The position numbers and the translations under genes are program-made. A DNA stretch of 38,501 nt from JAKSPM01 sp964450645 (GTDB lineage Bacteria; Bacillota; Clostridia; Oscillospirales; Oscillospiraceae): NCBI GenBank assembly GCA_964450645.1, contig CAYVEB010000016.1, positions 1 through 38,501 on the forward strand. Reading direction: 5' to 3'. Shown one piece after another: positions 29,973 to 38,453 of this stretch. How positions within the stretch are numbered: position 1 is the first letter of the stretch; the number at the start of each line of letters is the position of its first letter. Under the pieces are notes generated by a model. That model made no database searches. It was given only the letters and a program-made list of their open reading frames with translations, and was not told where the DNA came from.

Positions 29973-31902
29973 AGTTCCCAACACTCGCCCTGAAAAGGGC
30001 AGCGGACGCTCCATCCAGCGTCTTCTGGCGCAGCTGTTCCGGGACTATCCCGTCAAGCTGACCATTGTCATTATCTGCATTGTGACCAGCGCCATCGTCG
30101 GCGTCCTTCCGGCGATCTACCTGGAAACAATGACGTCCTATATTGAAGAGGGGCTTGTTTCGGGTTGGGAGGCCGTCAGCGATAAGATTCTTCGATCCAT
30201 TCTGCTCATGATCATCATCTATCTGATCGGCCTCGTCGCCACCACCATCCACACCCAACTGATGGCCGAGATCACCCAAGGCTTTCTCCACAATATGCGC
30301 GTGCGGATGTTCAGCGGGATGCAGGATCTGCCGATCCGCTATTTTGACCAGAACAGCCATGGCGACATTATGAGCCACTATACCAACGACGCCGACACGC
30401 TCCGCCAGCTGATTTCCCAGAGCCTGCCCCATCTGCTGATCTCCGGCATCACCATTTTGGCCTTATTGGCCGTGATGCTCTATTTCAGCGTCATACTCAT
30501 GCTGGTTGTCGTGGCAGGCATCTTTCTGATGTTCTTTGTCACCAAAAAGGTCGGCGGCAACTCGGCCAAATACTTTGTCCGCCAGCAGCAGTCCCTCGGC
30601 AGGGCCGAAGGTTATATCGAAGAGATGATGAACGGCCAGAAGGTCGTCAAATCCTTTTGCCACGAAGAGGCCGCCGCGGAGGAGTTTGACCGTCTTAACG
30701 CGCAGCTCTGCTGCGACGCGGAGCGAGCGAATAAATACGGCAATATCTTTGGCCCAATTATGAACAATATTGGCAATATTCTCTATGTCTGCACGGCCTT
30801 TGTCGGCGGTGCGCTGATCTGTTCCGGCGGCCAGGTGCTCAATATTTCCCTGCAAAATCTGTTCACCACAGGCTCGTTTGTTGGTGTGATGACGATTCCC
30901 GTCATTGCCTCCTACCTGGGCATGACCAAGCAGTTTGCGAGCAATGTGAACCAAGTCTCCCAGCAGATCAACTCCATTGCCATGGCCATGGCGGGCGCCA
31001 ACCGTCTCTTCGATTTGATTGACGAGAAGCCGGAGGAAGACCGCGGCCAGGTTCAGCTGGTCAACTGCCGTGAGGAAAACGGTCAGCTGGTCGAATGTTC
31101 CGAGCGTACCGGCATGTGGGCCTGGAAATGCCCCGATGCCAAACCCGGCGAGCCGGAGCTTGTCCGTCTGCGGGGCGACGTTCGTTTTTTCAACGTCGAC
31201 TTTGCCTATGAAGAGGGCAAGCCGGTTCTGCACGACGTGTCCTTGTATGCCCGTCCGGGCGAGAAGATCGCCTTTGTCGGCGCGACCGGTGCCGGCAAGA
31301 CCACCATCACCAACCTGATCAACCGCTTTTATGACATTGCCGACGGCAAAATCCGCTACGACGGCATCAACATCAACCGCATTCGCAAATCGGATCTGCG
31401 CCGGAGCTTGGGCGTTGTTCTCCAGGACGTCAACCTTTTCACCGGCACGGTCATGGACAACATCCGCTACGGCAAGCTTGACGCGACCGATGAAGAATGT
31501 ATCCGCGCCGCGAAGCTGGCCAACGCGCACGACTTCATTACCCGCCTGCCCGACGGCTATCAGACCATGCTCCAGTCCAACGGTGCGAATTTGAGCCAGG
31601 GCCAGCGGCAGCTGCTGTCGATCGCCCGTGCGGCGGTTGCGGACCCGCCGGTGATGATTCTCGACGAGGCCACCTCCTCCATCGACACCCGGACGGAAGC
31701 TCTGGTTCAGCGTGGCATGGACGCCTTGATGAAGGGCCGCACGGTCTTTGTCATCGCCCACCGTCTGTCCACCGTACAGAATTCGAACGCCATCATAGTG
31801 CTCGACCACGGCCGCATCATCGAGCGCGGCGACCATGCCGATTTGATCGCCCAGAAGGGCACCTACTATCAGCTCTACACCGGCGCGTTTGAACTGGAAT
31901 AA
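29965..31902 (+). CDS. ABC exporter subunit with catalytic ATP site (heterodimer partner 2)
   Basis: A 645-residue half-transporter with six helices and an ATPase domain. Walker A GATGAGKTT (439-447), signature LSQGQ, Walker B ILDEAT (D567, catalytic Glu568) and H-loop AHRLS (His599) are all standard. Between the membrane part and the ATPase there is an extra segment of about 40 residues (QLVNCREENGQLVECSERTG and on to WAWKCPDAKPGEPELV), common in the longer partner of these pairs. ATG at 29965 follows GGAGGTG; a GTG at 29956 falls within that site. The pair likely exports a drug or peptide under MarR control. Confidence 0.93.
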   Translation: MPRVPNTRPEKGSGRSIQRLLAQLFRDYPVKLTIVIICIVTSAIVGVLPAIYLETMTSYIEEGLVSGWEAVSDKILRSILLMIIIYLIGLVATTIHTQLMAEITQGFLHNMRVRMFSGMQDLPIRYFDQNSHGDIMSHYTNDADTLRQLISQSLPHLLISGITILALLAVMLYFSVILMLVVVAGIFLMFFVTKKVGGNSAKYFVRQQQSLGRAEGYIEEMMNGQKVVKSFCHEEAAAEEFDRLNAQLCCDAERANKYGNIFGPIMNNIGNILYVCTAFVGGALICSGGQVLNISLQNLFTTGSFVGVMTIPVIASYLGMTKQFASNVNQVSQQINSIAMAMAGANRLFDLIDEKPEEDRGQVQLVNCREENGQLVECSERTGMWAWKCPDAKPGEPELVRLRGDVRFFNVDFAYEEGKPVLHDVSLYARPGEKIAFVGATGAGKTTITNLINRFYDIADGKIRYDGININRIRKSDLRRSLGVVLQDVNLFTGTVMDNIRYGKLDATDEECIRAAKLANAHDFITRLPDGYQTMLQSNGANLSQGQRQLLSIARAAVADPPVMILDEATSSIDTRTEALVQRGMDALMKGRTVFVIAHRLSTVQNSNAIIVLDHGRIIERGDHADLIAQKGTYYQLYTGAFELE

Positions 31903-31906
31903 GCCA

Positions 31907-31944
31907 CAACGTCCCGCCATCCGGTTTTCGGAGGCGGGACGTTG
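31907..31944 (+). terminator. Terminator of the MarR-ABC operon
   Basis: CAACGTCCCGCC (31907-31918) and GGCGGGACGTTG (31933-31944) form a perfect 12-bp stem right after the stop. The T-run is poor (CCGTTTC), but position and strength of the stem support termination. Confidence 0.65.
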
Positions 31945-31963
31945 CCGTTTCATGCTGAAATCG

Positions 31964-31992
31964 TTGCAAAGCGGGAAAAAACGTGCTATAAT
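31964..31992 (+). promoter_or_regulatory. Sigma-A type promoter of the aldo/keto reductase gene
   Basis: TTGCAA (31964-31969), 17-bp spacer, TATAAT (31987-31992), 38 bp ahead of the start codon. Confidence 0.85.
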
Positions 31993-32030
31993 TTTATCGA
32001 TTTTACCACGCGAAAGAGGAGGATACTTCC

Positions 32031-32867
32031 ATGCAAACCGTCAAATTGAATAACGGCGTCGTCATGCCGATGCTCGGTTACGGCACGTTCAAGGTTTCCG
32101 ATACCGCCGACTGCGCCGAGTGTGTCGCCGAGGCCGTCCAGTCCGGTTACCGGCTGATCGACACCGCGCAGTTTTATAACAATGAAGAAGCCGTTGGCGA
32201 GGGGATCCGCAGCTGCGGCGCAGCGCGTGAGGAGCTGTTTATCACAACGAAGGTGTGGTTTCTCTCCTATAACGACTGCCGCGCGACCGTGATGCGGTCG
32301 ATGCGGAAACTGGGCCTGGAGTATCTGGACTTAGTTCTGCTCCACTGGCCCTTTGGCGACACCTACGCGGCCTGGCGTGATTTGGAAGCGCTGTACGCCG
32401 AGGGGAAAATCCGCGCCATTGGCGTTTCGAACTTTGCCCCAGCCCGTCTGCTCGACTTTATCCGATTTCAAAAGGTTCTGCCCGCCGTCAACCAGATTGA
32501 GACGAATCTGTTCACCCAGCGTGCGGAGGAGCAGCGGTGGATGGAAAAATACCACATTGTCCACCAGGCGTATATGCCCCTGGGCCGACTGCGCGCGGCG
32601 GAGATGTTTGCCCATCCCACGGTAAAAGCGATTGCCGCCGCCCATGGAAAAACGCCCGCGCAGGTTGCGCTGCGTTTTTTGATCCAGCGGGGCGTCTCGG
32701 CGGTTCCCAAGTCCGCCACACCCGCGCGCATCCGGGAAAACCTGGATATTTTTGACTTTGAGCTGACCGCGTCTGAAATGGGGGAACTCGCCAAAATGGA
32801 CGAGACAAAGGGGGTTCCCGGCCCTGTGGAAGATCCCGCGCGCGCTGAGTCGATTCTCAAGCTGTAA
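32031..32867 (+). CDS. Aldo/keto reductase
   Basis: A 278-residue NADPH-type aldo/keto reductase of the short bacterial group (2,5-diketogluconate reductase-like). The catalytic tetrad is visible: Asp44 and Tyr49 (IDTAQFYNNE), Lys74 (TTKVW) and His105 (LLHWP). Other markers are GVSNF near residue 130, NQIETNLFTQ and VPKSATPARIRENLDIFDF. Substrate cannot be told from sequence. ATG at 32031 follows AGAGGAGG. It is a single-gene unit. Confidence 0.95.
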   Translation: MQTVKLNNGVVMPMLGYGTFKVSDTADCAECVAEAVQSGYRLIDTAQFYNNEEAVGEGIRSCGAAREELFITTKVWFLSYNDCRATVMRSMRKLGLEYLDLVLLHWPFGDTYAAWRDLEALYAEGKIRAIGVSNFAPARLLDFIRFQKVLPAVNQIETNLFTQRAEEQRWMEKYHIVHQAYMPLGRLRAAEMFAHPTVKAIAAAHGKTPAQVALRFLIQRGVSAVPKSATPARIRENLDIFDFELTASEMGELAKMDETKGVPGPVEDPARAESILKL

Positions 32868-32932
32868 AAAGCAGCCGCCGCCTTTGGACGGGCGTGCGAG
32901 CGTTTTTTACGCAAAAACGGTGCAGTACCGTT

Positions 32933-32967
32933 CAGGGCGCCGCCGCACAATACACGGCGGCGCCCTG
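32933..32967. repeat. Perfect 13-bp inverted repeat in the gap after the reductase
   Basis: CAGGGCGCCGCCG and CGGCGGCGCCCTG are exact complements around 9 nt (CACAATACA). It lies 66 bp after the aldo/keto reductase and 190 bp before the HPF end on the other strand. There is no T-run. The rest of the 288-bp gap holds only the HPF terminator. Confidence 0.6.
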
Positions 32968-33104
32968 ATGGCGCATCTGCTTGCACTTTACCGTCAACCC
33001 GCGCAAATTTCCCAGGCAGTACGGCAAGACAGCCGCCGAGTTGTATAGTTTGGCGAAAAATCTGACCGCGCATCCGCACCGTTAGAATTATGCGGTATTG
33101 CCCT

Positions 33105-33135
33105 AAAAACTGCGGGCCTCCTTTTGGGGAGGCCC
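33105..33135 (-). terminator. Intrinsic terminator of the HPF gene
   Basis: On the minus strand GGGCCTCC and GGAGGCCC form an 8-bp stem around CCAAAA, followed by GCAGTTTTTAGGG. It lies about 20 bp downstream of the HPF stop. Confidence 0.75.
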
Positions 33136-33155
33136 GGACATTTATTCAGCGTCTA

Positions 33156-33698
33156 TTATTCCGCATCTTCGATCAAGCCGTAGTCCCCGTTGTTGCGCTT
33201 GTAGACCACGGCGAAGGCGCCGCCGCCGTCCACATCGCGGAACGCGAAAAACGCGTGGTTTAGCAGATTCATCTGCAAAATAGCCTCCTCGCGGGTCATC
33301 GGCTTCAGCGGGAACCGTTTGGTGCGGACAATATTAAAGCTGCCCTCCTCCGGTTCCTCAGGCGCAAACGATGTGACCTCAACTGTACGCGTAAAAGCAT
33401 CCTGACGCAGCCGTTTGGCCAAACGGGTCTTATTTTTGCGGATTTTGCGCTCGATGGTGGAAACCGCCGCGTCAATAGAGGCGAACATATCGGACGTACT
33501 CTCGCTGGCACGGAAGATCGTACCCACGGCGCGGACTGTAATTTCTACGTTGTTGCGTCCTTTTTCCACAGAAAAGGTGACCAGCGCTTCCGCGTCGTTG
33601 CCAAAGAACCGTTCCAGCTTCATAACCTTTTTTTCGGCGTAAGCGTGGACGTTTTCCGGTAAATTCACTTTCTTCTCAGTGTACTGAAATTTCATCAT
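33156..33698 (-). CDS. hpf: Long-form ribosome hibernation promoting factor (HPF)
   Basis: A 180-residue protein that joins 70S ribosomes into inactive 100S dimers in stationary phase. Residues 1 to about 100 are the ribosome-binding HPF domain (FQYTEKKVNLPENVHAYAEK, DMFASIDAAVSTIERKIRK shown as markers). Residues about 120-178 are the dimerisation tail (VRTKRFPLKPMTREEAI, LNHAFFAFRDVDGGG, VVYKRNNGDYGLIE). Two adjacent ATGs (33698, 33695) both suit AAAGGAG. It has its own promoter. Confidence 0.95.
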   Translation of the reverse strand: MMKFQYTEKKVNLPENVHAYAEKKVMKLERFFGNDAEALVTFSVEKGRNNVEITVRAVGTIFRASESTSDMFASIDAAVSTIERKIRKNKTRLAKRLRQDAFTRTVEVTSFAPEEPEEGSFNIVRTKRFPLKPMTREEAILQMNLLNHAFFAFRDVDGGGAFAVVYKRNNGDYGLIEDAE

Positions 33699-33733
33699 CA
33701 GCCACTCCTTTCGCGTATTGGGATTCTGAAACT

Positions 33734-33761
33734 ATTATACCATATTTTGTACCATTTTCAA
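33734..33761 (-). promoter_or_regulatory. Sigma-A type promoter of hpf
   Basis: TTGAAA (33761-33756), 16-bp spacer, TATAAT (33739-33734) on the minus strand, 36 bp before the start. Confidence 0.78.
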
Positions 33762-33803
33762 GAGGAGTTAAAGAAAAAGTGCGATATCTTTGTGAATTTT
33801 GCA

Positions 33804-34337
33804 CTATTCCAGTTCTTCGGCGTCCTCCAGCAGGATTTCCATCACTGTCTGGTAGAAGGCCTCGGCGTTTTTTTGGAAGGCGTTTGCCAGCTTCCGCGCC
33901 TGTTTTTGGGACGGCGCCATGAGCCTGAGCTGCATCAGGTTTCCCAATTCGTCGTCCAGCTTCATCTGCACATAGTACCCGTCGCCCTGCCGCCCGGTCT
34001 CGGTTTTCACATACTGGCCGCGGCGCTGTTCCAAGTTGAACTGATCCACCGCCATTGTCACCCGCCGCGCCAGCGAATAGGCCACCGCGTCCTCGGTGAT
34101 CGCGCCGTTGTCCCGGCCCTTTGCCGTGATGGTGTAGGTTTCGTCTTCATTTTTACACAGGTGGCCGGAGTCCACTAGCTGCCAGATTGCCTGCTGCACG
34201 TCGAAATAGCTCAGGCTGTCGTCCTGGAAGCACAACTCATAGATCTGCTGCGCGGTGACGGGGGACTGCACCCGCGCTGTCACGAACAAAATCAGCACCT
34301 TAACATCCAACAGATCGCGGATAAAACCGTGGGGCAT
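33804..34337 (-). CDS. DUF4364 family protein
   Basis: A 177-residue protein with the DUF4364 pattern: a start with GFIRDLLDVKVLILFV, a winged-helix-like QQIYELCFQDDSLSYFDVQQ segment, and DSGHLCKNEDETYTITAKG. Members are found almost only in Clostridia and are thought to be winged-helix DNA-binding proteins of unknown target. ATG at 34337 has only a weak ribosome-binding site (GGATGTGAA). It ends 105 bp before the hpf start on the same strand; both genes have their own promoter. Confidence 0.85.
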   Translation of the reverse strand: MPHGFIRDLLDVKVLILFVTARVQSPVTAQQIYELCFQDDSLSYFDVQQAIWQLVDSGHLCKNEDETYTITAKGRDNGAITEDAVAYSLARRVTMAVDQFNLEQRRGQYVKTETGRQGDGYYVQMKLDDELGNLMQLRLMAPSQKQARKLANAFQKNAEAFYQTVMEILLEDAEELE

Positions 34338-34375
34338 ATGTTCACATCCATTCGAATAAAGTCGATTTTTAATTT

Positions 34376-34404
34376 ATTATAACCCATTTACGCCGCCGGC
34401 GCAA
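34376..34404 (-). promoter_or_regulatory. Promoter of the DUF4364 gene
   Basis: TTGCGC (34404-34399), 17-bp spacer, TATAAT (34381-34376) on the minus strand, about 39 bp before the start. The remaining 34405-34604 shows no gene I can support. Confidence 0.7.
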
Positions 34405-34604
34405 GCGTCCGGCCGATTTTGGGCGAGAATATTTTTTCTCCCTCGGCCTACCCCGATCTGCTTCTGCGCCTGCTGAACGGGACCACGGCGAAGTGGAAGT
34501 TCAGGTTTCTCTTTCTTTTTTTCATTCGATTTTAAGCGCATCCGCCAAAAAGTCTCCGCAACCGTCAAATAAACAGGCCGTGTGTCTTTTGAGCCAAATT
34601 TCTG

Positions 34605-34633
34605 TTGCAAATCGCGCCATGCGCACATATAAT
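34605..34633 (+). promoter_or_regulatory. Sigma-A type promoter of the CDF transporter gene
   Basis: TTGCAA (34605-34610), 17-bp spacer, TATAAT (34628-34633), 31 bp before the TTG start. Confidence 0.85.
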
Positions 34634-34664
34634 GGTACTGTTTAAACCCAAGGGAGGTAGCAAT

Positions 34665-35849
34665 TTGACACGTCTTCTAGTAAAGCTCTTTCTTGCACGC
34701 CCGCAGGATACACATGATCCGTCCGTCCGCACCGCATATGGCAAGCTGGCCAGCTGGGTGGGTATCTGCTGCAATCTTGCGCTGTGCCTGGCGAAGGTGC
34801 TTGCCGGGCTGTGCTTCGGCGCGGTTTCGATCGTAGCGGACGGGTTTAACAACCTCTCGGACGCCTCCGGCGGGCTGATCACGCTGCTTGGCTTTCGCGT
34901 GTCCGCGCGACCGGCCGATTCCAAGCACCCCTATGGCTATGCGCGGGTGGAGTACCTGTCCGCCCTAGGCGTCGCCGTGCTGATCCTGGTTCTGGGCGTG
35001 GAACTGGCCATCAATTCCGTCCAGGAAATTCTGTCCTATTTTACATCGGCCCCAGGTCCTTGTGTTCCCCAACACCTGGCTTTGGTCAGCGCGGTTCTAT
35101 TCATCTCCATTCTCGTCAAGCTCTGGCTGACCTGTTTTTACCGTGCGCTTGGCCGCCGGATCCAGTCCGCGGCGCTTTCCGCCTCCGGCACGGACAGTCT
35201 TGCCGACGTTGTCTCCACTAGCGCGGTTTTGGCCGCCTATCTCCTGGAAGCGGCCACCGGCTGGCGCCTGGATGCGTGGATGGGTCTTGCCGTCGCCTGT
35301 TTTATTCTCTGGTCGGGCGTCCGGTTGGTGAAGGACACCGTAAGCCCTCTGCTGGGCGAGGCGGTCGATCCCGCGCTGGCCGATCAGATCCGCCAGGAGA
35401 TCTGCAAGCACGACATGATCCTTGGCGTCCACGATTTGATTGTCCACGACTATGGCCCAGGCCGTCAATTTGCCAGCGTCCATGTAGAAATTGACCGCCG
35501 CCAGTCGGTGCAGGCGGCCCACGATTTGATTGATCAAATTGAGGAGGCCTTCCGCCGGGAGCATCATATCTCCCTGGTCATCCACTATGACCCCATTGCT
35601 ACCGACGATCCCGAGCGCAACCAGCTCACCCAGCAGCTGCTCCACGCGCTCGCGGCGATCGATCCGCGCCTAGGTATACACGACCTGCGCCTCCTCCGCG
35701 ACCAGCAGCCCACGGAAGTCCACTTTGATCTGGAGCTTCCCTTCAGCCTGCGCGAGCGGGAGCAGGCCATTGTTGCGCTGCTGCGGCAGGTCATTGCGTT
35801 TCAAAACCCGGACTACTGCGTTCGGATCACCACCGATTTTGTCCCTTAA
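34665..35849 (+). CDS. Cation diffusion facilitator (CDF) metal transporter
   Basis: A 394-residue metal/proton antiporter. The start is TTG at 34665 with GGGAGG seven bases upstream; earlier ATGs lie in the promoter. The metal site motif on the second helix is VADGFNNLSDASG (57-69), followed by HPYGYARVEYLSA and, on the fifth helix, SGTDSLADVVSTSAV. The cytoplasmic part is longer than usual (family about 300 residues) and has two similar halves, HDLIVHDYGPGRQFASVHVEI-type and HDLRLLRDQQPTEVHFDLEL-type, suggesting a duplicated zinc-transporter dimerisation domain. Mn, Zn or Fe are possible substrates. Confidence 0.92.
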   Translation: MTRLLVKLFLARPQDTHDPSVRTAYGKLASWVGICCNLALCLAKVLAGLCFGAVSIVADGFNNLSDASGGLITLLGFRVSARPADSKHPYGYARVEYLSALGVAVLILVLGVELAINSVQEILSYFTSAPGPCVPQHLALVSAVLFISILVKLWLTCFYRALGRRIQSAALSASGTDSLADVVSTSAVLAAYLLEAATGWRLDAWMGLAVACFILWSGVRLVKDTVSPLLGEAVDPALADQIRQEICKHDMILGVHDLIVHDYGPGRQFASVHVEIDRRQSVQAAHDLIDQIEEAFRREHHISLVIHYDPIATDDPERNQLTQQLLHALAAIDPRLGIHDLRLLRDQQPTEVHFDLELPFSLREREQAIVALLRQVIAFQNPDYCVRITTDFVP

Positions 35850-35886
35850 ACCTGTAAAGTGTCACTTGTTGCAAAACCCAAAATTT

Positions 35887-35920
35887 TGCCCGATGGCTGG
35901 AGCCGGTCATCGGGCATTTT
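35887..35920 (+). terminator. Terminator of the CDF transporter gene
   Basis: TGCCCGATG (35887-35895) and CATCGGGCA (35908-35916) form a 9-bp stem followed by TTTT. Confidence 0.75.
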
Positions 35921-35925
35921 CCTAT

Positions 35926-35954
35926 GAAAAAACTCCTTCCGGGGAGGGAAGGAG
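35926..35954 (-). terminator. Terminator of rpsT
   Basis: On the minus strand CTCCTTCC and GGAAGGAG pair (35947-35954 with 35933-35940) and are followed by GTTTTTT-type T residues. It directly follows the S20 gene. Confidence 0.75.
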
Positions 35955-35968
35955 ATAATTTCATTTAA

Positions 35969-36232
35969 TCAGGCCAGCTTATTCAGCTTTAAGGTCATGC
36001 TGCTCTTTTTTCTGGCAGCGGTATTCTTATGCAAAATACCTTTTCTGACCGCCTTGTCAACGGTGACCACCGCCGCCTTATAAGCGCTGTCAGCCTGAGC
36101 CTTGTCACCGGCAGTCAGGGCGGCGTCGAACTTTTTCAAAGAAGTTTTCAACGCGGATTTTTCCGCCTTATTCTTTTCATTCTGCTTGCGCGACAGTTCG
36201 ACTCTTTTCTTTGCGGATTTAATGTTGGGCAC
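35969..36232 (-). CDS. rpsT: 30S ribosomal protein S20
   Basis: An 87-residue basic helical protein that binds 16S rRNA. It has the standard S20 features: MPNIKSAKKRVELSRKQNEK at the start, a Lys-rich second helix, VDKAVRKGILHKNTAARKKS and a final LKLNKLA. The start codon is GTG at 36232, with AGGAGGTG six bases upstream. Single-gene unit with its own promoter and terminator, as is common for rpsT. Confidence 0.97.
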   Translation of the reverse strand: MPNIKSAKKRVELSRKQNEKNKAEKSALKTSLKKFDAALTAGDKAQADSAYKAAVVTVDKAVRKGILHKNTAARKKSSMTLKLNKLA

Positions 36233-36287
36233 AGTTCACACCTCCTCTCTCGCATCCTGGATAGCGAGATTTTCCATACAAGAATAT

Positions 36288-36316
36288 ATTATAGCGGAAG
36301 TTTTTCCTAAAATCAA
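36288..36316 (-). promoter_or_regulatory. Sigma-A type promoter of rpsT
   Basis: TTGATT (36316-36311), 17-bp spacer, TATAAT (36293-36288) on the minus strand, about 56 bp before the GTG start. Confidence 0.8.
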
Positions 36317-36428
36317 TAGGTTTTTCAAAAATATTCTATAAAAACTCTGCGATGTCAATTCCTATGAACCATTTTTGTAAAAAAGTGCGAGGCCCGTCTT
36401 CCAATCTAGATGCAAGTATATACAAACG

Positions 36429-36466
36429 CTCCCTCTATCCAGACGCTTATGTCCGGACAGAGGGAG
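36429..36466 (-). terminator. Probable terminator of the RNase Y gene
   Basis: On the minus strand CTCCCTCTGTCC and GGATAGAGGGAG form a 12-bp stem with one G-U pair, about 100 bp after the stop. The T-run is short (CGTTTG). The rest of 36317-36567 shows no gene. Confidence 0.5.
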
Positions 36467-36567
36467 TTTCGGATTGCTTCTAGAACCCTCCGGCCGCGCC
36501 GGCAAGTCCGCCTTCACCTGCGGCCCCGCGCGGGAACCGGCCGGTGAAAGCTCCGCAGGACACTTTT

Positions 36568-38118
36568 TTATTTTGCGTACTCCACCGCTTTTGTCTCGCG
36601 GATGACGTTGATTTTGATCTGGCCCGGGTACTCCAATTCCGCCTCGATTTTCTTCGCCAGGTCTCTCGCCATGAGTACCATATTGTCCTCGCTGACCTCT
36701 TCGGGCTTGACCATAATGCGGACTTCCCGGCCAGCCTGGATCGCGAACGATTTTTCCACGCCGGGATACGAACCTGTCAATTCCTCCAGCTTTTCCAACC
36801 GGCGAATATAGTTTTCCACATTCTCGCGCCGCGCGCCGGGACGCGCCGCCGAGATGGCATCGGCCGCCTGAACCAGGCACGCGATCACGGTTCGCGGCTC
36901 CACGTCGCCGTGGTGCGCTTCGATGGCGTGAATAACCTCCGGGCCCTCTTTATACTTTCTGGCGAGTTCCACGCCCAGCTGCACATGGCTGCCCTCCATT
37001 TCGTGGTCCACAGCCTTGCCCAGATCGTGCAGCAGGCCGGCACGTTTGGCCAGCGTGATGTCTACGCCCAGTTCCGACGCCAACAGACCCGCGATATGCG
37101 AGACTTCTATGGAGTGGTTGAGGACGTTCTGACCGTAAGAGGTGCGGAAATGCATCCGGCCAAGCAGCTTGACCAGCTCTGGATGCAGGTTGTTGATGCC
37201 CGTTTCAAAGATCGCCCGTTCGCCCTCCTGACGGATCACATGGTCGACCTCGCGCTTTGCCTTTTCCACCATATCTTCAATCCGGGTGGGGTGGATCCGG
37301 CCGTCGATGATTAGTTTTTCCAACGCCACTCGCGCCACTTCCCGGCGAATCGGGTCGAAGCAAGAGATCGTGATGGCTTCTGGGGTATCATCGATAATCA
37401 GATCAACGCCGGTAATAGTTTCCAAGGTGCGGATGTTCCGGCCTTCACGGCCGATGATGCGGCCTTTCATCTCATCGTTCGGCAGCGGGACGACCGATAC
37501 CGTGGCCTCCGCGGCGTGGTCGGCCGCACAGCGCTGGATGGCCAGGGAAATAATTTTCCGTGCCATCTGATCGGCGTTATCTTTCAGATTGGTTTCAATC
37601 TCTTTGATTTTCAGCGCGGCGTCGTGGCGGCAATCATCCTCGATGTTTTTGAGCAAATACTCTTTAGCGGCCTCCTGGGACAGCCCTGAAATTTTTTCCA
37701 GGACCTCCAACTGGCTTTTTTTAATGAGATTGACTTCCTCCTGCGTTGCGGCGACAGCCTGCTGTTTGCGGTGCAGTTCGTCCTCCTTGCGCTCAAAGGC
37801 GTCGATCTTTCGATCCAAGGATTCCTCTTTTTGCTGCAAACGGCGCTCTTGTTTCTGCAAATCCGCGCGTCGTTCTTTTAGTTCCTTGTCGTTTTCTGTG
37901 CGAGATTTATGGATCTCCTCCTTGGCTTCCAGCAGCATCTCACGCTTTTTGTTTTCGCCGCCGTGAATGGCCTCGTTGATAATGCGGGTCGCTTCTGCTT
38001 CAGCACTGCCGATTTCGCGCTCTGCGACTTTTTTGCGGTAGGCAGCGCCAACCAAAAAGAAGATTATGGCTCCAACAATAAAACCTACCGATGGCAGGAC
38101 AATATATAACCAATCCAT
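36568..38118 (-). CDS. rny: Ribonuclease Y
   Basis: A membrane-bound endoribonuclease that starts mRNA decay in Gram-positive bacteria, about 516 residues. It has an N-terminal membrane helix (WLYIVLPSVGFIVGAIIFFL), a long charged coiled coil (about 30-200), a KH domain with GRIIGREGRNIRTLE, and an HD domain with LLHDLGKAVDHE giving the His-Asp metal site. ATG at 38118 is preferred; GTG at 38130 touches the AGGAGG and TTG at 38127 is only four bases from it. AGGAGG-to-ATG distance is 13, rather long, so TTG remains possible. Confidence 0.95.
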   Translation of the reverse strand: MDWLYIVLPSVGFIVGAIIFFLVGAAYRKKVAEREIGSAEAEATRIINEAIHGGENKKREMLLEAKEEIHKSRTENDKELKERRADLQKQERRLQQKEESLDRKIDAFERKEDELHRKQQAVAATQEEVNLIKKSQLEVLEKISGLSQEAAKEYLLKNIEDDCRHDAALKIKEIETNLKDNADQMARKIISLAIQRCAADHAAEATVSVVPLPNDEMKGRIIGREGRNIRTLETITGVDLIIDDTPEAITISCFDPIRREVARVALEKLIIDGRIHPTRIEDMVEKAKREVDHVIRQEGERAIFETGINNLHPELVKLLGRMHFRTSYGQNVLNHSIEVSHIAGLLASELGVDITLAKRAGLLHDLGKAVDHEMEGSHVQLGVELARKYKEGPEVIHAIEAHHGDVEPRTVIACLVQAADAISAARPGARRENVENYIRRLEKLEELTGSYPGVEKSFAIQAGREVRIMVKPEEVSEDNMVLMARDLAKKIEAELEYPGQIKINVIRETKAVEYAK

Positions 38119-38222
38119 AATCTGCAACACACCTCCTTATCAAAAAATTTGGGTATGCTGAGAAAGAGCAAGGCCGCCATGCCACCCCCAAAAGGCGAAG
38201 CGGCCAAACAAATCCAGCTATT

Positions 38223-38251
38223 AGTATATCTGCAAATGTGGTGCTTGTCAA
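38223..38251 (-). promoter_or_regulatory. Sigma-A type promoter of rny
   Basis: TTGACA (38251-38246), 17-bp spacer, TATACT (38228-38223) on the minus strand, about 105 bp upstream of the start. Confidence 0.8.
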
Positions 38252-38321
38252 GGAATGACCGGTGAAAAAACCGAAAAATATGAAAAATATATACCAGCGC
38301 ACACGAATGGAAATTCTCCGA

Positions 38322-38350
38322 TTGACGAACGGGCAAAAACATGATATAAT
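38322..38350 (+). promoter_or_regulatory. Promoter of tRNA-Leu
   Basis: TTGACG (38322-38327), 17-bp spacer, TATAAT (38345-38350), 18 bp before the mature tRNA start. Confidence 0.85.
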
Positions 38351-38368
38351 CGAATAGAATTGGAAAAT

Positions 38369-38453
38369 GCGGGTATGGCGGAACTGGCAGACGTGCAGGA
38401 TTTAGGTTCCTGTGAAGCGATTCGTGTGGGTTCAAGTCCCACTACCCGCACCA
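38369..38453 (+). tRNA. tRNA-Leu (anticodon UAG)
   Basis: An 85-nt class II tRNA with encoded CCA. The acceptor stem is GCGGGTA with TACCCGC, followed by A73 and CCA. The D-loop is GGCGGAACTGGCAGACG, the anticodon loop reads ATTTAGGTT (anticodon TAG, Leu codon CUA), a variable arm follows, and the T-loop is GGGTTCAAGTCCC. No recognisable gene in 38454-38501. Confidence 0.97.

Noticed and set aside
30463..31953. Open frame of 496 codons on the minus strand opposite the second ABC exporter gene
   Set aside because: It mirrors a fully conserved ABC transporter and shows no domain, start signal or promoter.
38369..38453. tRNA-Leu as the integration site of the phage-derived block
   Set aside because: It lies about 25 kb from the block and no tRNA 3' fragment was seen next to 1315 or 13642.
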